A stretch of DNA of 64,000 nt, from contig DFXZ01000013.1 of NCBI GenBank assembly GCA_002381805.1, forward strand, positions 132,808 through 196,807. Reading direction: 5' to 3'. Under the pieces are notes generated by a model that was given only the letters and a program-made list of their open reading frames with translations, did not search any database and had not been told where the DNA came from. Both the position numbers and the translations under genes were made by a program. This document shows, piece after piece, positions 17,488 through 26,257 of the stretch (the stretch's first letter is position 1; each line of letters begins with the position of its first letter). The DNA is from Bdellovibrio sp. UBA4095 (lineage in GTDB: Bacteria; Bdellovibrionota; Bdellovibrionia; Bdellovibrionales; Bdellovibrionaceae).

Positions 17488-18687
17488 ATGCCTAAACATC
17501 TGATTTTAGTATTTCTGATTGCTACATCTTGTTCACACAAATCACAGATCTCTAAAAATGGAGAAAAAGTCGAAAGACTTTTGATCCAAGAATTAGCGCC
17601 CCTACATAAAGATCGCAGTGGAACGGTTTCTTTGGGAGGACTTTCTGATCTGGTATTCTCGCCAAGAGAATCCACCCAGGAAGTTAAAGTTTTTTACGCG
17701 GTAACGGATCGAGGACCTAATAAAAAAACCATAGGCCCAAAAACTCGTCCTCAGCGACCTTTTCTTTTTCCTGAATTCACTCCGCAAATCATTAAAATTG
17801 AGTTCTTGGCAAAAACTCGACAGGCGCGGGTCTCTGAACAAAGGCCATTAAAGAATCCGAATGGCACGGCAGTTCGAGGCCTTCCCAACGTGGCAGCTCT
17901 TCGTGACGGGGCTGCGGTCGAGGAGCAGCCCGTTAATAGCGAGGGACAGGTTCTTGAGCTTGATCCATGGGGATTAGATCCAGAAGGGTTGGCTTTGGAT
18001 GATCAGGGTCATTTTTGGTTAGCGGAGGAGTATGGTCCTTCCGTGGCGAAAGTTTCTTCTGATGGACGAGTACTGAAGAGATGGTATCCCCAAGATACTG
18101 AGCTTTTGCGAGGAGGACAGACTGGACTACCTGCTTTTCTATCGCACAGAAACCTGAATCGAGGATTCGAAGCGGCGGTTTGGCTTCCGGCCGGAAAGCT
18201 CTTGCTGTTTTTGCAAAGCGAGCTTCCGGCTTCGAAACATCATAAATGGTCTCCCGTCATTGAGTTCGATACGAGGAAAGAAGTTACAACGGCTGTCTAT
18301 TTTTATCCGCTCAGTGCCGAAGGTGGCAAAATAGGCGGCGCGAGTACGGATCCCTCAGGTAAGATCTTTTTGCTAGAGCAAAATGGGGAAACCGGAAGCC
18401 AAGCTTGGCAAAAGGTCTTTGAGCTACAAATGCAAGAGGCGACAGATGTTTTGGCAGAGACCCGTGAGGCAGGCTTAGCCTATAAGATCACGGAACAGAC
18501 AGTTCCTATTCAAAAAAAGGAAGCTATCGATTTGACAGAGTTAGGCTTGCAGGATTTTGAAAAACTTGAAGGTTTAAGCTTACTATCAGAGCGAGAAATG
18601 TATATCCTCAATGACAATGATTTTGACGTGGAAGGAAACGCCGATGAATCATCGAAGTCATACTTGTTCCAGTTCAAAAGGAATTGA
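17488..18687 (+). CDS. Phytase/esterase-like lipoprotein
   Basis: A 399-residue protein with a lipoprotein signal (MPKHLILVFLIATSC). The mature part matches the family annotated as esterase-like activity of phytase: GGLSDLVF near the start, VTDRGPN, the central PWGLDPEGLALDDQGHFWLAEEYGPSVAKV segment and a closing KLEGLSLLSEREMYILNDNDFD. This repeating pattern suggests a beta-propeller. The real substrate of the family is unclear (phosphate esters have been suggested). One base after its stop begins the next gene, so they form an operon. Confidence 0.85.
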   Translation: MPKHLILVFLIATSCSHKSQISKNGEKVERLLIQELAPLHKDRSGTVSLGGLSDLVFSPRESTQEVKVFYAVTDRGPNKKTIGPKTRPQRPFLFPEFTPQIIKIEFLAKTRQARVSEQRPLKNPNGTAVRGLPNVAALRDGAAVEEQPVNSEGQVLELDPWGLDPEGLALDDQGHFWLAEEYGPSVAKVSSDGRVLKRWYPQDTELLRGGQTGLPAFLSHRNLNRGFEAAVWLPAGKLLLFLQSELPASKHHKWSPVIEFDTRKEVTTAVYFYPLSAEGGKIGGASTDPSGKIFLLEQNGETGSQAWQKVFELQMQEATDVLAETREAGLAYKITEQTVPIQKKEAIDLTELGLQDFEKLEGLSLLSEREMYILNDNDFDVEGNADESSKSYLFQFKRN

Positions 18688-18688
18688 C

Positions 18689-19534
18689 ATGAAAAAAGGA
18701 TTCTTTGCTTTAAGCCTTTCAGTCTTTATGTCTGTAGGGCACGCTAAAGAAGATGCGCGCATTAAGCATGAAATGGAAGCTGGATTTAAAATTCGCGCAG
18801 AGGCGGCCCAGCGCATTCTGGTAAAATATCCGTTCGAGGCGCAATCTCGAGAAGACTATTATGTCGATATCTATGACGGTCATAATTTTTTGGTGATACC
18901 GAGTCCACAGCTTTTCAGGTTTCGTTTAAAAACGACGGATTCAAAAGCGGTCTTCCAGATCAACACGAAAGAAAGAATAACCACAGCTGAATGTCAAAGT
19001 GGTGAAACTATCCGCATTGAAGAAAAGGCTGTAGGAGAATTACGCCTAGGACACGAAAAGGCACAAGAAATCGCGAGATTGATTGAAGATCAGCTTCACT
19101 TGATGAATGGGCAACCCCTGACGTCTGTCGGACGCAAAATCCTTGAGCTTCATCGTCAAATTGAAATGCTACCGATTCCTCTTAAAGAAAAGCTCCTAAC
19201 TTTGCCCGGCGATAGGCCTTGGGTATTCACCGGTACACACACGAGTTCAAAATTAAAGTATAAACTATTGCGCGATTTGGGCTGGGGACCTTTGGAGATT
19301 TCGGTGACAGAAGGTCAAGATTATGTTGGCGTTCAGCTGATTCAGAATCGCAGTGAAATAGAATTTCAACCCGCCGACAAAATGTCTGTACCTGGATTCG
19401 TCGCCTCAGCGTGTGCCTTTTTGCAGGAGCTTCAACTTAGTGAAGAGGATCGAGATTTAGATCTGCGAAATCCTCAGGAAACAACATTGCCCCTGCTAAA
19501 GAAATATAACGCTGAACTTGGGTTGCCCGATTAG
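18689..19534 (+). CDS. Exported protein, possible CYTH-like domain
   Basis: ATG 18689 with AAAAGGA upstream gives 281 residues and a neat signal peptide (MKKGFFALSLSVFMSVGHA); a longer frame from 18611 overlaps the previous gene and has no site. The early mature sequence (EAGFKIRAE, then YYVDIYDG, then LFRFRLK, then FQINTKER) resembles the start of a CYTH/triphosphate-tunnel fold, in which alternating charged strands bind polyphosphates. A periplasmic CYTH protein beside a phytase-like lipoprotein would be noteworthy. The match is weak and the function unproved. Its 3' end overlaps the convergent HExxH gene by four bases. Confidence 0.7.
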   Translation: MKKGFFALSLSVFMSVGHAKEDARIKHEMEAGFKIRAEAAQRILVKYPFEAQSREDYYVDIYDGHNFLVIPSPQLFRFRLKTTDSKAVFQINTKERITTAECQSGETIRIEEKAVGELRLGHEKAQEIARLIEDQLHLMNGQPLTSVGRKILELHRQIEMLPIPLKEKLLTLPGDRPWVFTGTHTSSKLKYKLLRDLGWGPLEISVTEGQDYVGVQLIQNRSEIEFQPADKMSVPGFVASACAFLQELQLSEEDRDLDLRNPQETTLPLLKKYNAELGLPD

Positions 19535-20874
19535 AGTCCCTCTAGCAGTGGGCTCCATAGGGTCGGCGTGATATTCTTAAAGGATTGGCCATGCAGTGCG
19601 TCCACTGGGACGGGAGCATATCCCCAACGATCTGAAAGAGTTGTCAGAGAGCCATCCCTCGATAGCGCATAGTTCGATTTGTGAACGCCCTGAATAATTT
19701 TAGTGAGTGGATTTTGTGGTTTACTGACGAACTCTGGTTGTTTTTTGGCGAGGTCGTTAAGATTATCGGGGAGTCTGTAAATTGAACCGTCTTCAGCAGT
19801 GACATAAACTCCCGCTTTTAAGGGAGGAAGACTGCGAATCATGGAAAACAGCAGTGGCTGATTAATACCATGACGAGCTTCAATGAATTGGCCCGCATCA
19901 TTCATGTAGATGATCTTGTCTTTAAATAGAAATAAGAGTTTTTCATAGTTGATATCAAGCAAAGCCTCTTTTTCCGAGGGCGCTAGGCTAGAAGTGAGAT
20001 AGTTCGCAAACAAACCTGGGGCCGAAAGTAGTTCAGTCGAGAAGTAATAGCCTAAAAAGGTATTTGCGCGAGCATCAAAAAAGACCGGCGTCCCCAACCG
20101 ATCAGAAAGAACTGATTCTGGTGAAACCGCTGCGGTTATGAGCGACTGATTTTGACCATCAAAAAATGTGATCTCGCCATTTAAAGCCTGTAATGCCAGG
20201 CCCTCTTGAATCTCTAACGGATACTCATTGATTCTGTTCAACATAAGATAGACCGAGCTGCTTCGACTTTGGTCACGAACGATCTTTCCGACTTTATCGG
20301 ATTTCGCGAGCTTTAAACCCCATTCGATTTCTAAGCCATATGAGCCAGCTTCTTCCAGCTTTAAATCACATCCACCGATCGTGCCAGCGAGGTCTCCGTG
20401 GGTGCACATGACATGACTAAAGCCGTCAGCATGTCTTGCCTCGTGCAAAAGCGTAGCAGCGAAGCTACTGACTTCTGAATTGACAAGTTGCTGGCAGATA
20501 TGTGCTGTGTTCTTCTCCAATAAATTAACGTAGGCTAGAACTCCTGCTTGGCAGTTCTTTGGGAATTTGATTTCATTGATTCGCGAAGTAAAAAACTTCC
20601 AGGGGTTTTTTCCTAATAAGTTTGGATAGAGCTGTGAATTGGAGCCTTCAGAAAGCTCAAGGTTCTTAATGAAAATTAAAGCTTGTATAGTCTTATATGT
20701 CAGCTTTTCAGGATTGCAGACTTCGTCAGTAGACCATCTGTTGGCGCCGTCGAAATTCAGCTCACTCAGAATTCTTGTGACTTCCTGAGCAGGCAGGCAG
20801 TTTTCTCTAGTAACAGCGGTCGATTGACTTACGCCCCCAAATATTAGTACTAAAGAAAAAAGCAGCGCTCTCAT
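19531..20874 (-). CDS. Secreted HExxH protein, putative zinc metallopeptidase
   Basis: A 447-residue protein with a signal peptide (MRALLFSLVLIFGGVSQSTA). Residues 144-148 read HEARH in the context LLHEARHADGFSHVMC. About 30 residues on is KLEEAGSYGLEIEW, whose acidic residues could supply the third zinc ligand. Several cysteines (CLPAQ, CNPEK, CQAG, CQQL, CTHG, CDLK) suggest disulfides and export. The C-terminal half has short repeated phrases such as DGSIYRL and DGSLTTL that hint at propeller-like blades. The family is not recognised; the metallopeptidase call rests on the motif. Confidence 0.75.
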   Translation of the reverse strand: MRALLFSLVLIFGGVSQSTAVTRENCLPAQEVTRILSELNFDGANRWSTDEVCNPEKLTYKTIQALIFIKNLELSEGSNSQLYPNLLGKNPWKFFTSRINEIKFPKNCQAGVLAYVNLLEKNTAHICQQLVNSEVSSFAATLLHEARHADGFSHVMCTHGDLAGTIGGCDLKLEEAGSYGLEIEWGLKLAKSDKVGKIVRDQSRSSSVYLMLNRINEYPLEIQEGLALQALNGEITFFDGQNQSLITAAVSPESVLSDRLGTPVFFDARANTFLGYYFSTELLSAPGLFANYLTSSLAPSEKEALLDINYEKLLFLFKDKIIYMNDAGQFIEARHGINQPLLFSMIRSLPPLKAGVYVTAEDGSIYRLPDNLNDLAKKQPEFVSKPQNPLTKIIQGVHKSNYALSRDGSLTTLSDRWGYAPVPVDALHGQSFKNITPTLWSPLLEGL

Positions 20875-21146
20875 TTGTAATCCTCTTTCACTTACTCTGT
20901 GTAAATCGTCGGTGTCAAAAATTCAGTCAGTCGTGTAACCAGTGAAATAACAGCAAAAATCGGTCCTCGGTCAGGTTCAATAGGCTTCGTCCGCGGCCCC
21001 CTTGTAATAGAGAAGTTATCTTGAATTAACAATTTTTGTCCCTCCGGGCAGAGCCTCACAGATATATTTCGGTATTTTAGCAACGTCGAAGCTTCGTTTT
21101 TTGTCTGATGCAACCTGCGAGATAGGATAAGTCGATGGAGGTACTT
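20875..21146. other. Divergent promoter region
   Basis: This 272-base stretch lies between the divergent HExxH gene and the hydrolase operon and must hold both promoters. A minus-strand open frame here overlaps the hydrolase start and has no export signal or domain. No clear operator, repeat or RNA structure was seen. Confidence 0.4.
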
Positions 21147-21815
21147 ATGTCGGAGGAAGTGACAATTCAAGAAGGGCAAATTCAATTGAAAGGAATTCTT
21201 GGAGTTCCGACTGAGGCTGCAGGTATCGTAATATTCGCTCATGGAAGTGGCAGTGGTCGTCTCAGTCCGCGCAATCAGTTTGTCGCGCGCAAACTTCAGG
21301 AGCAGGGAATGGCGACTTTATTGATGGATCTACTGAGCGAAGACGAAGAACTGGATCGAGCGAATGTTTTCGACATCGAACTTCTCGCGGATCGCCTGCT
21401 TCTGTCCAAGCGGTGGCTGGCCCTGCGTGCACAAACCCAGGGGCTTGCCGTGGGCTACTTCGGAGCAAGTACGGGGGCAGGGGCAGCTTTGGTGGCCGCT
21501 GCAAAAAGTCCCGCGAATGTTTTTGCGGTGGTTTCGCGGGGAGGGCGGCCGGATCTAGCAGATCTGTATTTGCCTCAAGTGCAGGCACCCACATTACTTA
21601 TTGTCGGCGGAGACGATGATATTGTTATCCAGTTAAATAATCAGGCCCTGAAGCGCATGACCTGTGAGCGAAGTTTAAAGATCGTACCGGGTGCCACGCA
21701 TCTATTTGAAGAGCACGGGGCTTTGGAGCAAGTCGCAAATCAAGCGACGGTCTGGTTGCGGGAGCATATTTTTCGTCCCGAAGGTGGACGAGAGTTCAGG
21801 CCTTTGCTACAGTGA
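21147..21815 (+). CDS. Dienelactone hydrolase-like alpha/beta hydrolase
   Basis: ATG 21147 is chosen because GGAGG lies five bases before it (the upstream ATG 21135 has none). The 222-residue cytoplasmic protein has the alpha/beta-hydrolase layout: oxyanion-region FAHGSGSGRLSPRN, nucleophile elbow GASTGAGAA, acid strand LLIVGGDDDIV and catalytic histidine in GATHLFEE. In other bacteria this family is often fused to or beside a phosphoribosyltransferase; here it stands alone. It is the first gene of a tight operon with a histidine phosphatase and two unknown genes. Substrate unknown. Confidence 0.85.
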   Translation: MSEEVTIQEGQIQLKGILGVPTEAAGIVIFAHGSGSGRLSPRNQFVARKLQEQGMATLLMDLLSEDEELDRANVFDIELLADRLLLSKRWLALRAQTQGLAVGYFGASTGAGAALVAAAKSPANVFAVVSRGGRPDLADLYLPQVQAPTLLIVGGDDDIVIQLNNQALKRMTCERSLKIVPGATHLFEEHGALEQVANQATVWLREHIFRPEGGREFRPLLQ

Positions 21816-21819
21816 TCCC

Positions 21820-22461
21820 ATGGATTTAAAAGAATTTTTGGTGTTTCGCCATGGAGAGACAGACTGGAATTTAATAAAAAGGTTGCAGGGGCATTCTAAT
21901 ATCCCACTCAATGAGAAAGGGCGGGAGCAAGCCCTGGTTCTTCAGAAGTTGCTAAGCTTCTATCGACCCCAAGTGATCCTAACTTCAGATCTTTCGCGCG
22001 CATTTGAAACTGCTGAGATTGCAAATCAAGACCTTCAGTGCAGTCTTCATTCGACTTCCGCTTTGCGCGAATGTCACATGGGCCAGTCTGAAGGAATGTT
22101 CCGCGACACACTGTTGGAAAAATTCGGTCAGCAATCTTGGGATCGATGGTTGTCGGCAAAAGACGAAGATCAGGATTTTGCTTTTCCTGGAGGAGAGTCA
22201 AAAACTGAACACCTCCGTCGTATGCTCGAATATGTAGAAAGATTCGTGCAAGAGAATATTCAGTTGCATCGAATAGCAATCTCCACCCATGGTGGTTCGC
22301 TGTATCGTTTAATACAGAATTGTCGAAATGCCCCGAAGTCGAGTTTGACAGTTCCTAACTGCGCGCTTTTCCGCTTTCAACTGGACATTCAGTCGCGCGA
22401 ATGGACTTTTCTCGAGCAAGTCCAAGTTAATGAACCAGCCTTGACCCAGCCGGTCTCTTAA
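21820..22461 (+). CDS. Histidine phosphatase family (phosphoglycerate mutase-like)
   Basis: The natural start is ATG 21820, five bases after the hydrolase stop, giving 213 residues; a longer frame from 21691 lies inside the previous gene. The protein begins LVFRHGETDWN, the phospho-histidine motif of the family, followed by GHSNIPLNEKG, a glutamate in ALRECHMGQSEG and a second histidine in ISTHGGSLYRL. These are the hallmarks of cofactor-independent-looking phosphatases such as CobC and GpmB relatives. Substrate cannot be told. Second gene of the operon. Confidence 0.87.
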   Translation: MDLKEFLVFRHGETDWNLIKRLQGHSNIPLNEKGREQALVLQKLLSFYRPQVILTSDLSRAFETAEIANQDLQCSLHSTSALRECHMGQSEGMFRDTLLEKFGQQSWDRWLSAKDEDQDFAFPGGESKTEHLRRMLEYVERFVQENIQLHRIAISTHGGSLYRLIQNCRNAPKSSLTVPNCALFRFQLDIQSREWTFLEQVQVNEPALTQPVS

Positions 22462-22476
22462 GTCTTAAGTTAAGAG

Positions 22477-23052
22477 ATGAATGCGGTGGATTTCGAAACT
22501 CCCAGGAAGGCTCGGTATAAAAGCTCCGATGGTAAACATTGGATTGAAGTACGAGTCAGGGATATTCAGCAGATTTTTGATCAAAGAGATCCTGCGCCAT
22601 TTCGTGAGCGCGATTTAAATGAAGATTTCGTTAAGTATATCGTTTCCTCGGCTCGCGATTTTTCGATCAAGGTGCCTCTGAAACTGGTGATTTATGTTGA
22701 GGCGAAAGAGTCCCTAGCATTGACTCGGTCCGAGATCACTCAAGCAATCTATAGCTATTTTTCCTACGAGATTGAGCTGCAACAAAGAGACCTTAAGGAC
22801 TTTCTGAAACGCGCGCAATTATTTCTGGTCATCGGCATGCTGGTTCTTATGAGTTGCATTGTAATTTCTCAAAGCGCTTTGCTAAAAGAAAGTTCTGGTT
22901 TACTCAGCGTTTTGCGAGAAGGTGTAATCATCTTTGGATGGGTCTCGATGTGGAAGCCGATAGAGTCGATGCTTTTTGATTGGTATCCGCTTTACGAAAA
23001 ATTGCGCTTCTATAAGAAATTTTTAAAGACCGAGATTGATGTGAAACTGTAG
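22477..23052 (+). CDS. Membrane protein of unknown function
   Basis: A 191-residue protein with a soluble N-terminal half of about 110 residues rich in charge (DIQQIFDQRDPAPFRERDLNEDFVKYIV). Two membrane segments follow (about 113-135 and 145-165), and the tail is cytoplasmic and basic. The layout places both ends in the cytoplasm. No family recognised. It follows the histidine phosphatase by fifteen bases and is probably in the same operon. Confidence 0.75.
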   Translation: MNAVDFETPRKARYKSSDGKHWIEVRVRDIQQIFDQRDPAPFRERDLNEDFVKYIVSSARDFSIKVPLKLVIYVEAKESLALTRSEITQAIYSYFSYEIELQQRDLKDFLKRAQLFLVIGMLVLMSCIVISQSALLKESSGLLSVLREGVIIFGWVSMWKPIESMLFDWYPLYEKLRFYKKFLKTEIDVKL

Positions 23053-23064
23053 GGGAGTCTGAGC

Positions 23065-23466
23065 GTGAGATTGTTGGTTTTAATTCTACTGTCGTTAAAC
23101 ATTCAGGCCCATGCGACCTCCTTGGATCCGCGTCACCCATCACCATGGTACGATTTGGTTTACGACGGCTATTATTATTTAACTTCGGATGTGTCTCCAG
23201 CGCCGGGCGTGAGCTTTCCTAAGGGAGTGAAGTTCGAGTTTGTAGGAGTCACCGGCGGCGGCGGTTACGTACCCGTGACTGTGTTTCAGTTTCGTGCAAA
23301 TAAATGCCCATGGCCCGAAATGGAAACCGAAATGATTCTGGTCAATCCTGCTAAAGGCAGTAAAACGGATATTGCAATGGAAATGCGCAAAGACTGCGAA
23401 CTCGTATTCTATGTAGAGAATCGACTGATCAAAACCCGCAGCTATTTCACTGACAGCACCCATTAA
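23065..23466 (+). CDS. Small secreted protein of unknown function
   Basis: GTG 23065 opens a 133-residue frame with a signal peptide (MRLLVLILLSLNIQAHA). The mature part is Tyr/Gly/Val-rich with two cysteines (NKCPWPEM and KDCELVFY) that could pair, and looks like a small beta-domain. No known family. Last gene of the four-gene operon, twelve bases after the membrane protein. Confidence 0.7.
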   Translation: MRLLVLILLSLNIQAHATSLDPRHPSPWYDLVYDGYYYLTSDVSPAPGVSFPKGVKFEFVGVTGGGGYVPVTVFQFRANKCPWPEMETEMILVNPAKGSKTDIAMEMRKDCELVFYVENRLIKTRSYFTDSTH

Positions 23467-23612
23467 AAAAATACCTTTCCATGACTTCTAGTTAAAAGTC
23501 GAGAACGGTCCTGAATATCGCTCAAAGCCGCTCCCCACAAAGGTTTGGGGTCGAGTCTATATTTTTATCAAATGCTTAATGAATCGGCAGTCTGCGCTGG
23601 ATACTTAGGCAT

Positions 23613-25139
23613 ATGACAAAGAAGTTAATATACATATCGATGCTTACAATGATGTCAGCTGCCTGTTCCCAGGGCGGCGGCGGAACAGATAACATAGCCT
23701 CGCAAACAGTTAATGACATAGTTTGTCCGGCTCAGCTCCCAGAACAAGTAGAAACCAATCTCTGGGATGGTTTGAAAACACATTTAATTGAAAATAAAAC
23801 AATTCCGACTGCGAAAGAAATGAAAGTCTCTTTCCAGAAGCAATTAAAAATTCTGGCGGAGACAAATCCTCAGATCGATAAGTCAAAGATTGAGCAAGTC
23901 AGTGCTGATCTTGGTGATTTAGTTCAGTCGCTTCTGGATGAAGCTCCTAAGGGTGAGCGGGTAGAGAGCGCTGATGAGCTGCTGATTCTTCTATCGGCAA
24001 TAGACGTCGGCGACAGAAGTACGACCTTTCGTTCGTACATTCAGGATAAAGTCCGTGCGAAGTTTAGTAAGCTGCATAAATCAATGCAAGGGATCCGCGC
24101 TTATAATTTGAATTGTGCGCCTGGGACGGGTGGAAGTGGAGCAAATCAGCCCGCTCCAGAGACTGAAAGTCGAGACTATCAGTATCACAAACAGCAGGCC
24201 TTGGCTCGAGGCGAGCCTTTGGCTGTGTTCGGTGGTCGATGGGCATTTGCAACCTCCTATCAGAGCTGTCAGAGCGTTCAGCTGCCAACTATGAATGATC
24301 AGACGCCTGACCTTGAAGGCATTAAAATAACCGGCACGCACTCTGACGGAGTCGGCAGCAAGCGCGTGATCGCAAGTTTACCGAGTGTTCAGCAGTCGCA
24401 TTACTATATCAAGGACACGACGAGCTATGGTCAGGGGTGTTTCAATGTTAAGAGCAACCCGCTAATTTATGACTATGGTGGAAAGCCCTATGCAACCACA
24501 GCCTCTAACGCTGCGATTGATATGTTCAAAAATAATGGCAGTGGTACGAGTGTTCTTGGTATCGATTGTTCAGGCTATATCTACTCATCGATGGCAACTG
24601 CGGGGCTACGCCTGAAGGCGGGACGAGCTTTAAAAGCATCGGACTCTTGGGCGTGGGGATCGAGTTCCTACTTGGAACCCGAAAAAAATGGCCTGACTTG
24701 TTTAAGTAAGATCACCATTCGCGCGAACGAGTCGCTAAAGGCCGGAGATATTGTCGCCGTACGTGGACATGTCTTGTTGATTGATAAAGCATCTGCAGAT
24801 CCTTTTGGTATAGCTGGGGCTAGAAGCGAGGCAGACTGCTCCAATATCACGACAGATCAGTTTAATTTTTCGGTTTCTCAAAGTTCACCAAGTAAAAATG
24901 GAATCGGTTTAAACATATACGAAGCCCGAAATTACCTACCTACCAGTGAAAAAATGAGCGCGGGCCTTTTGAAGTATGCTCAGTACGCCTGCATGGCAAA
25001 GGTGACTGGCAAGACCTATACGCCGAGCATTGGGACTCTCTCAGTGGTTCGTCATCGCGGCACTTCAGAGTGTATGGCTCCGCGGGTGAAGATGGCTCGT
25101 GAGAGCTGTATCCAGACTTGTAACTCCTTAACACGATAG
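23613..25139 (+). CDS. NlpC/P60-like lipoprotein
   Basis: A 508-residue protein with a lipoprotein signal (MSAAC, then a Gly-rich SQGGGG linker). After a helical region (about 30-170) comes a papain-like NlpC/P60 or CHAP-type domain. The nucleophile would be Cys319 in GIDCSGYIYSS and the base His386 in AVRGHVLLID, with KAGDIVAV between them as in that superfamily. Such domains cut peptidoglycan stem peptides or related amides, which would suit wall remodelling of self or prey. The C-terminus carries three further cysteines. It is monocistronic and followed by a hairpin. Confidence 0.78.
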   Translation: MTKKLIYISMLTMMSAACSQGGGGTDNIASQTVNDIVCPAQLPEQVETNLWDGLKTHLIENKTIPTAKEMKVSFQKQLKILAETNPQIDKSKIEQVSADLGDLVQSLLDEAPKGERVESADELLILLSAIDVGDRSTTFRSYIQDKVRAKFSKLHKSMQGIRAYNLNCAPGTGGSGANQPAPETESRDYQYHKQQALARGEPLAVFGGRWAFATSYQSCQSVQLPTMNDQTPDLEGIKITGTHSDGVGSKRVIASLPSVQQSHYYIKDTTSYGQGCFNVKSNPLIYDYGGKPYATTASNAAIDMFKNNGSGTSVLGIDCSGYIYSSMATAGLRLKAGRALKASDSWAWGSSSYLEPEKNGLTCLSKITIRANESLKAGDIVAVRGHVLLIDKASADPFGIAGARSEADCSNITTDQFNFSVSQSSPSKNGIGLNIYEARNYLPTSEKMSAGLLKYAQYACMAKVTGKTYTPSIGTLSVVRHRGTSECMAPRVKMARESCIQTCNSLTR

Positions 25140-25147
25140 TACCTACT

Positions 25148-25174
25148 GAACTAGGCAGGACCTCTGCCTAGTTC
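25148..25174. terminator. Hairpin downstream of NlpC/P60-like gene
   Basis: Eleven-base perfect arms (GAACTAGGCAG at 25148-25158 and CTGCCTAGTTC at 25164-25174) enclose a five-base loop nine bases after the stop codon. There is no T tract, so it is either a weak terminator or a 3'-end stabilising hairpin. Confidence 0.5.
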
Positions 25175-25281
25175 CATCCTGGGACCAACCACCAGATTTT
25201 TCACTTTTCTTTGTGCCTCTCCTAAAAATGTTCAGAATAATGACTAGGTTTTGAAGGACTCAAGACCAAGGAGAAAAAAAC

Positions 25282-26061
25282 ATGAAGTTAATGAATCATC
25301 TTGTGTTGGCCAGCATTGCAGTCACAGTCATGACGACCTCAACAGCTTTTGCGAAAAAAATGGATTCGAAAATAGTGGGTGGCGTTGAAGCCTCTATTGG
25401 CGAGTTTCCATACATTGTTTCACTTCAGAGTAGCAGCCATTTCTGTGCGGGCTCATTGATCAAGAAAAACTGGGTTTTGACAGCAGCACATTGTGTGCGC
25501 GGCGGAACAGTCAAAAAAATCGTGATCGGTCTGCATGATCAAAGAAATGCGACAAATGCCGAAGTCATCTTGCCAAAGCGTATTATTGCTCATCCAGATT
25601 ATAACTCTCGCACCATGGACTACGATTACGCTCTAATTGAACTAAAAGAAGATTCAGTACATACGCCAATCGCAATTAATGCAGCAGATTTCGAGATCCC
25701 AGATTCAGAAGCTGATGCTATTATGTCGACAACAGCTGGTTGGGGAGCGACGAAAGAAAGTTCGTATTCCCTTCCACCACTTCTTCAAAAAGTCGATGTT
25801 CCTTTGGTTTCAAACAAAGAATGTAATGTGAGCTATAAAAATGAAATCACAGATCGCATGATTTGTGCGGGTTATCCTCAGGGTGGTAAAGACGCTTGCC
25901 AAGGTGATAGCGGTGGACCTCTTGTAGCACAAAGTGAGTCTGGAGAAACTTATCTTGTGGGTGTCGTTAGCTGGGGTCAGGGCTGCGCCCGTCCTAAATA
26001 CTATGGCGTGTACTCTAAAGTAAGTGCCGTTGCTGACTGGATTAACGAAACAGCTCAGTAA
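25282..26061 (+). CDS. Secreted trypsin-like serine protease (S1 family)
   Basis: A 259-residue protein with a signal peptide (cleavage near AFAKK), a short propeptide and the mature start IVGGVEAS typical of chymotrypsin-fold enzymes. The triad is complete: His70 in TAAHC, Asp115 in DYDYALIEL and Ser210 in GDSGGP. Asp204 in KDACQGDSGG is the equivalent of trypsin Asp189, so cleavage after Lys/Arg is expected. Disulfide cysteines are present. AAGGAG lies upstream of ATG 25282. Trypsin-like proteases are abundant in Bdellovibrio and are thought to digest prey protein. A strong terminator follows. Confidence 0.95.
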   Translation: MKLMNHLVLASIAVTVMTTSTAFAKKMDSKIVGGVEASIGEFPYIVSLQSSSHFCAGSLIKKNWVLTAAHCVRGGTVKKIVIGLHDQRNATNAEVILPKRIIAHPDYNSRTMDYDYALIELKEDSVHTPIAINAADFEIPDSEADAIMSTTAGWGATKESSYSLPPLLQKVDVPLVSNKECNVSYKNEITDRMICAGYPQGGKDACQGDSGGPLVAQSESGETYLVGVVSWGQGCARPKYYGVYSKVSAVADWINETAQ

Positions 26062-26089
26062 TCTCTTTAAAAGTATAGCTGAGTAATAG

Positions 26090-26117
26090 GGGAGCCAATA
26101 TTTGGCTCCCTTTTTTA
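26090..26117 (+). terminator. Rho-independent terminator after trypsin gene
   Basis: Nine-base arms GGGAGCCAA and TTGGCTCCC (26090-26098 and 26102-26110) with a three-base loop, followed directly by TTTTTTATTTT. Confidence 0.92.
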
Positions 26118-26257
26118 TTTTTCAGCCAGCTCAATTATATCAGGGAATGGGGTGACAATATTTTGAACAGTTCGATAATTATTTCTGAAGGCCATCATGG
26201 GCCTCGGATTGAAGCCTAGAAAGAGATAAATTCAGCCGTCTTGATACAGGAGAACCT

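Noticed and set aside
20892..21242. Minus-strand frame upstream of the HExxH gene
   Set aside because: Overlaps the hydrolase start on the other strand, no export signal, domain or ribosome binding site.
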